A DNA stretch of 10,318 bases from Pseudomonadota bacterium (GTDB lineage: Bacteria; Pseudomonadota; Alphaproteobacteria; Acetobacterales; Acetobacteraceae): positions 1 to 10,318 of the forward strand of contig JAJZFF010000156.1 in the NCBI GenBank assembly GCA_021805485.1. The letters run 5' to 3'. The first letter of the stretch is position 1. Every line of letters begins with the position of its first letter. The notes below the pieces were generated by a model, which ran no database searches, was not told where the DNA came from, and worked only from the letters and a program-made list of their open reading frames with translations. The position numbers and the translations under genes are program-made. Below are positions 6,271-10,318 of the stretch, in pieces.

Positions 6271-6708
6271 TCAGCCTTCCGGCGTCCAGGATTCGTAATC
6301 GCCCGTGGCCATCCCCCGCGTGCCGCCGCGATAATCGTGGCCGCGCGGCCGGTAGGAACCAGGCGTTCCCGTCAGATTCGGCTGGTGCGGCTTCTGCCAG
6401 GGGCGGCGCGAAGCCTCGGAGAGCGGGGCGTCGGTCGTGAAATGCAGCCAGGAATGCCATTCGGGCGGCACTAGCGAGGCTTCCCGCGCGCCGCCGGCAT
6501 AGATCACCCAGCGGCGCTTGCGGCCGTCGGGCCTGCTGGCCCTGCGTTCCTCGAAATAGCGATTGCCGAAACTGTCCTGCCCTACCATCAGGCCGTGGCG
6601 AAGCGTGTGCAACGTCAGCCCGGGATTGGCGATCAGCCGGCGCAGACCGCCGAGCGAAGCCAGCGTCGGAACCGTTGACGCATCTGCCGTATCACGGTGT
6701 TCGTTCAT
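6271..6708 (-). CDS. NDUFA12-family complex I accessory subunit
   Basis: A 145-residue homologue of NDUFA12 (B17.2), a supernumerary subunit of respiratory complex I that packs on the peripheral arm of NADH:ubiquinone oxidoreductase. The family signature is nearly complete: GLMVGQDSFGNRYFE (39-53), RRWVIYAGGAREASLVPPEWHSWLH in the middle (65-89, core VPPEWHSWLH), WQKPHQPNLTGT (104-115) and ATGDYESWTPEG at the end. I chose the ATG at 6706-6708, not the in-frame start at 6813, because the extra 35 residues have no family similarity and run through the shared regulatory region; the shorter form has the usual length. The ribosome-binding site is weak (AGGCGG) and the message may be leaderless. 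It leads an operon with mlaD and the DUF2155 gene, a pairing with no obvious functional logic that I recall as conserved. Confidence 0.93.
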   Translation of the reverse strand: MNEHRDTADASTVPTLASLGGLRRLIANPGLTLHTLRHGLMVGQDSFGNRYFEERRASRPDGRKRRWVIYAGGAREASLVPPEWHSWLHFTTDAPLSEASRRPWQKPHQPNLTGTPGSYRPRGHDYRGGTRGMATGDYESWTPEG

Positions 6709-6715
6709 GCCGCCT

Positions 6716-6744
6716 GCTATACAGGAGACGGTCGGATCGGTCCA
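6716..6744 (-). promoter_or_regulatory. Candidate promoter of the NDUFA12-mlaD-DUF2155 operon
   Basis: On the minus strand TGGACC (complement of 6739-6744) and TATAGC (complement of 6716-6721) are separated by exactly 17 bp, four of six matches to each consensus. The predicted start near 6709 is next to the ATG at 6708, which would make the mRNA leaderless or almost so, in keeping with the poor ribosome-binding site. Confidence 0.4.
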
Positions 6745-6754
6745 TCCGCGCGCC

Positions 6755-6766
6755 GGCACATGTGCC
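6755..6766. promoter_or_regulatory. 12-bp perfect palindrome in the divergent promoter region
   Basis: GGCACATGTGCC is a perfect 12-bp palindrome located between the two divergent transcription units, 11 bp upstream of the NDUFA12 candidate -35 box. Symmetry and position fit a dimeric repressor or activator site. I do not recognise the cognate regulator. Confidence 0.35.
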
Positions 6767-6773
6767 CCCCGGC

Positions 6774-6814
6774 TTATCCACAAGATTTTGTGGCCGTGAC
6801 CTGAATTTTCCACA
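6774..6814 (+). promoter_or_regulatory. Two DnaA-box-like sites upstream of the NrdJ-like gene
   Basis: TTATCCACA at 6774-6782 equals the strong E. coli DnaA box, and TTTTCCACA at 6806-6814 fits the looser TTWTNCACA pattern. Both have the same orientation, and their starts are 32 bp apart, about three helical turns. The shared core is a 10-bp repeat, TCCACAAGAT (6777-6786 and 6809-6818). The first site also forms an inverted repeat, CCACAA-GATT-TTGTGG (6778-6793). They lie 55-95 bp upstream of the NrdJ-like start codon and could affect either divergent unit. Confidence 0.5.
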
Positions 6815-6868
6815 AGATGACGCCGACCGCCGCTGGAAACCCCATGAGGAACACGTTAGGCTGAGGGC

Positions 6869-8395
6869 ATGAGGAAGGATCCCGCCAGCAGGCATCGCCC
6901 GACACCGCACCGCGCGTGGCGCGGCATCCGGCTCAAACGGGTCGAGATCGGGATCGATCCCGATGCCGCACCCGAACCCGCCATCATTCCTGCCGACTGG
7001 AGCGATCAGGCCGCCGCCGGGCTGGTGGCGCTACGCGCCGATCGCTCGATGATCGGGGTCGACCAGGCGGCCGATGCCTGGATCGCGCCGCTTGCCGCCG
7101 CCGCGGAGCGTCTGGGTCGCGGCGAGGATGTCGCGTCCACGCTGCACCGGCTGGTCGCAACGCGCCGCGCCGCGCCGAGCCCTGGCATCTGGCAGGGCCG
7201 TGCCGAGCCGGTGCCTGGCTTCGTCTTCAACCTGCCGCAGTTCCTCGACGAGAGCGGCATGTTCGACGCTGCCGCGTTCGGCGGGGCGGTCGAACACGCG
7301 GTGCTCGCCCTCTCGCTGGCACAACCTTCGGCCCAGCGCCTCGCACTCGGCATGGCCGACCTCGCCCTGCTGCTGGCGCGCCTCGATATCGATTACGCGA
7401 GCCCCACGGCGCGCGACGTGGCCGCGACGATCGGCGCGCTGCTCGCCGCCCATGCGGATATCGCCTCGGCCGGGCTGCTGGCGCGGGGCATCGCGCCGGG
7501 ATGCGCCATCACGCCGGTTCCGGTTCCCGCCAGTTGCGCCCAGCCCAGCCTGCGCGCCGCCTTGCTCGACGCGCGCGAGCGGGCCCTGGCGTGCGGCCTG
7601 CGCCAGCATCGCAGCCTGACCGGGCTGCTGCCGCCGGGGCCGGTGGAGATGCTGCTCGACGTCGAGACGGTTGGGATCGCAGCACCGCTCTCGGCGCTGG
7701 ACTCCGAGGGCGGGCTCGCCCGCTGGGCGCGGGCGCGGCTTGCCGCCTCCGGCCGTACGGCCGAGTCGGCGCTGGCCGCGAGCCTGGCCGGCGCCGATCC
7801 GTTCGGCGTGACCGATGCCGCCGGCATCGCCGCAATGCGCGAGGCCATCGCACCGGTCTGCGCCATCCTGCCCGAGGTGCCGTCCCTCCCCGCGCCGCGC
7901 GCGGCCTCCGCCGGGCGCGGCAAGCTGCCGGCGCGCCGCGGCGGCTACACCCAGAAGGTTTCGGTGGGCGGGCACCGGCTATTCCTGCGCACCGGTGAAT
8001 ATCCGGACGGGCGGCTGGGCGAGATCATGATCTCGCTACCGAAGGACTCCGCAACGCTGCGCGGCATGGCCGAGGCGTTCGCCGGCGCGGTCAGCATCGG
8101 GTTGCAGCATGGCGTGCCTCTGGATGAATTCGTCGATGAATTTGCCTTCACCCGCTTCGCGCCCGCCGGCGCGGTGGAAGGCGACGCAATGATCAGCCAG
8201 GCGACCTCGCTCCTCGACTATGTGTTCCGGCACCTGGCCGCGACCTATTCGCAGCGGCCCGATCTCGCGGCGCTCGACCTTGCCGACGATGCGGCTGGTG
8301 TCGATGCCACCGCTCCGCTGCTGCCGCTGGACCTGCCGGAGACCGGAACCGGCCGGCCGAAGCGCCAGCGTCCCGTCCTGAAACTCGTGAGCTGA
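6869..8395 (+). CDS. NrdJ-derived protein lacking the catalytic core (class II RNR pseudoenzyme)
   Basis: A 508-residue protein made of segments of adenosylcobalamin-dependent ribonucleotide reductase (NrdJ). Residues about 17-50 recall the NrdJ N-terminus (PADWSDQAA against PADWSQVA), and RRAAPSPGIW (99-108) recalls AAPNSPQW. The sequence then jumps to NLPQFLDESGMFDAAAF (121-137), matching the segment after the SACNLAS motif; the stretch between, with active-site cysteines and the NPC loop, is absent. LPPGPVEMLLDVETVGI (254-270) aligns gap-free with APTGTIGLVMDCDTTGI but has lost the phosphate-loop Thr residues and the Cys. Residues 359-467 (GYTQKVSVGGHRLFLRTGEY, DGRLGEI, GLQHGVPLDEFVD, FTRFAPAG) are close to NrdJ. 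Reductase activity is therefore improbable; role unknown. The open frame is intact with normal codon bias, so it is not a decaying pseudogene. ATG 6869 has a poorly spaced GAGGG. The RidA-family gene starts 3 nt after its stop. Confidence 0.8.
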   Translation: MRKDPASRHRPTPHRAWRGIRLKRVEIGIDPDAAPEPAIIPADWSDQAAAGLVALRADRSMIGVDQAADAWIAPLAAAAERLGRGEDVASTLHRLVATRRAAPSPGIWQGRAEPVPGFVFNLPQFLDESGMFDAAAFGGAVEHAVLALSLAQPSAQRLALGMADLALLLARLDIDYASPTARDVAATIGALLAAHADIASAGLLARGIAPGCAITPVPVPASCAQPSLRAALLDARERALACGLRQHRSLTGLLPPGPVEMLLDVETVGIAAPLSALDSEGGLARWARARLAASGRTAESALAASLAGADPFGVTDAAGIAAMREAIAPVCAILPEVPSLPAPRAASAGRGKLPARRGGYTQKVSVGGHRLFLRTGEYPDGRLGEIMISLPKDSATLRGMAEAFAGAVSIGLQHGVPLDEFVDEFAFTRFAPAGAVEGDAMISQATSLLDYVFRHLAATYSQRPDLAALDLADDAAGVDATAPLLPLDLPETGTGRPKRQRPVLKLVS

Positions 8396-8398
8396 TCC

Positions 8399-8860
8399 AT
8401 GGATATACGCGCGCGCCTCGCCGAGAACGGCATAACCCTTCCGCCCGCGGCGAAGGCCGTGGCGAATTACGTGCCGGTGGTGGTCGCCGGTGGAATGGCG
8501 ATCGTCAGCGGGCAGTTGCCGCTCGCGGGCGGCAAGCTCGCGGTGACGGGAAAGCTCGGCGACGGAGTGACGGTCGAGGACGGGACTGCGGCAGCGCGGG
8601 CCTGTTTTATCAACGTGCTCGCGCAGATCGAGGCGCATGTCGAGGGCGGACTCGATGCCGTTGCCCAGGTGGTGCGGCTCGGCGGGTTCATTGCGGCGAC
8701 GGCGGATTTCGCCGAGCACGCGAAAGTGATGAACGGGGCATCGGACCTCGCGGTGGCGATTTTCGGCGAGGCGGGGCGGCATGCGCGCTCGACCGTGGGC
8801 GTCGCCTCGCTGCCGCTCAACGCGGCGGTCGAGGTCGAGGGGATGTTTTTGCTCCGCTGA
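8399..8860 (+). CDS. RidA family (YjgF/YER057c/UK114) protein
   Basis: A 153-residue RidA-superfamily protein. RidA proteins are trimers that hydrolyse reactive enamine/imine intermediates such as 2-aminoacrylate formed by PLP enzymes, preventing damage to other PLP enzymes; many paralogues have other or unknown roles. Visible marks are ANYVPVVVAGGMAIVSGQLP (residues 22-41), VVRLGGFIAATADFAEH, VMNGASDLAVAIFGEAGRHARSTVGVASLP with the substrate-anchoring Arg (GRHARST region), and the terminal VEVEGMFLL. Length and the GASDL/GRHARS style match the longer YjgF_like_1-type subgroup, not the ~128-residue archetypal RidA. The start ATG is 3 nt after the upstream TGA with no clear Shine-Dalgarno, suggesting translational coupling to the NrdJ-like gene. 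Enolase follows 57 nt downstream. The subfamily assignment is from memory, and enamine deaminase activity is inferred. Confidence 0.9.
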   Translation: MDIRARLAENGITLPPAAKAVANYVPVVVAGGMAIVSGQLPLAGGKLAVTGKLGDGVTVEDGTAAARACFINVLAQIEAHVEGGLDAVAQVVRLGGFIAATADFAEHAKVMNGASDLAVAIFGEAGRHARSTVGVASLPLNAAVEVEGMFLLR

Positions 8861-10195
<1,335 letters not shown>

Positions 10196-10214
10196 AGCGG
10201 CTTTCGACCGGTCT

Positions 10215-10260
10215 GAATCGCGAGGGGATTCCCATTGGCGTTGATTTCTGATTCAGAATC
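10215..10260. repeat. Cluster of four GANTC sites as two inverted pairs
   Basis: GAATC (10215-10219) and GATTC (10227-10231) form a 5-bp inverted repeat around 7 nt; GATTC (10250-10254) and GAATC (10256-10260) form an 11-bp palindrome GATTC-A-GAATC. GANTC is the target of the alphaproteobacterial CcrM adenine methyltransferase. The same symmetry could equally be part of an insertion-sequence end or a dispersed intergenic repeat. The region lies directly after enolase. Confidence 0.5.
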
Positions 10261-10282
10261 CGTGCTGGTGAAGGAGGCCGGC

Positions 10283-10318
10283 ATGGATGGGCCAACCACT
10301 ATCGATGGATCTTCGTCG
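10283..10318 (+). CDS. Possible start of an unidentified gene (3' end beyond window)
   Basis: ATG at 10283 is preceded by AAGGAGG (10271-10277) with a 5-nt spacer, a near-perfect ribosome-binding site, and the frame stays open to the window edge (MDGPTTIDGSSS). The frame is also open upstream to a TTG at 10241, giving a longer alternative beginning LISDSESVLVKEAG. Twelve residues are too few to recognise a family. The repeat-like sequence just upstream leaves open that this is the start of a mobile-element gene. Confidence 0.4.
   Translation, partial: MDGPTTIDGSSS

Noticed and set aside
6271..6813. Longer NDUFA12 start at 6813 (35 extra residues)
   Set aside because: The extension lacks family similarity and crosses the palindrome, the first DnaA-like box and the promoter candidate. 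The family normally starts about where the ATG at 6708 puts it.
6774..6814. Replication origin (oriC) at the DnaA-like boxes
   Set aside because: Only two boxes, no AT-rich unwinding region, and none of the usual neighbours of an origin are visible. A regulatory role is the more modest reading.

Overview
The window is GC-rich, tightly packed bacterial chromosome and looks alphaproteobacterial. The best evidence is a homologue of the mitochondrial complex I accessory subunit NDUFA12, found in bacteria essentially only in Alphaproteobacteria, lying directly upstream of mlaD and a DUF2155 gene, an arrangement I recall from that class. Vitamin-B12-type ribonucleotide reductase sequence, a Cys-containing enolase motif (LDCAATEF) and the general protein style suggest Rhodospirillales, perhaps Acetobacteraceae (Acidiphilium-like); that finer placement is inference.

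Layout. Left block, plus strand (1-2515): the 3' half of pyruvate kinase; a small EthD-type dimeric alpha-beta-barrel protein; a promoter-like element interlocked with a terminator hairpin; an unrecognised secreted four-cysteine protein; and a tyrosine/lipid phosphatase of the HCxxGKDRTG class. Middle block, minus strand (2516-6708): two adjacent OmpA-type outer-membrane proteins, then an operon read right to left as NDUFA12 - mlaD - DUF2155 protein. Right block, plus strand (6869-10318): a 508-residue protein built from pieces of an adenosylcobalamin-dependent ribonucleotide reductase (NrdJ) but lacking the catalytic core, a RidA-family protein starting 3 nt later, enolase, and the start of what may be another gene at the edge.

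How the genes relate. Pyruvate kinase and enolase are lower-glycolysis enzymes. The two OmpA proteins and the phospholipid-transport protein MlaD serve the outer membrane, and NDUFA12 serves respiratory complex I. The divergent intergenic region 6709-6868 carries two same-orientation DnaA-box-like sites, a 12-bp perfect palindrome and a candidate promoter.

The two strongest points of interest are: (1) the NrdJ-derived protein, which keeps the NrdJ N-terminal edge and a well conserved C-terminal region but has lost the segment carrying the active-site cysteines, so it is probably a pseudoenzyme; (2) a 474-bp tract, identical base for base by my reading, shared by the two ompA genes. It covers the Pro/Ala linker, the peptidoglycan-binding domain, the stop codon and the terminator, and ends abruptly where the divergent barrels begin, which points to gene conversion or very recent domain replacement. 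Family assignments are from memory of motifs; no database search was run.
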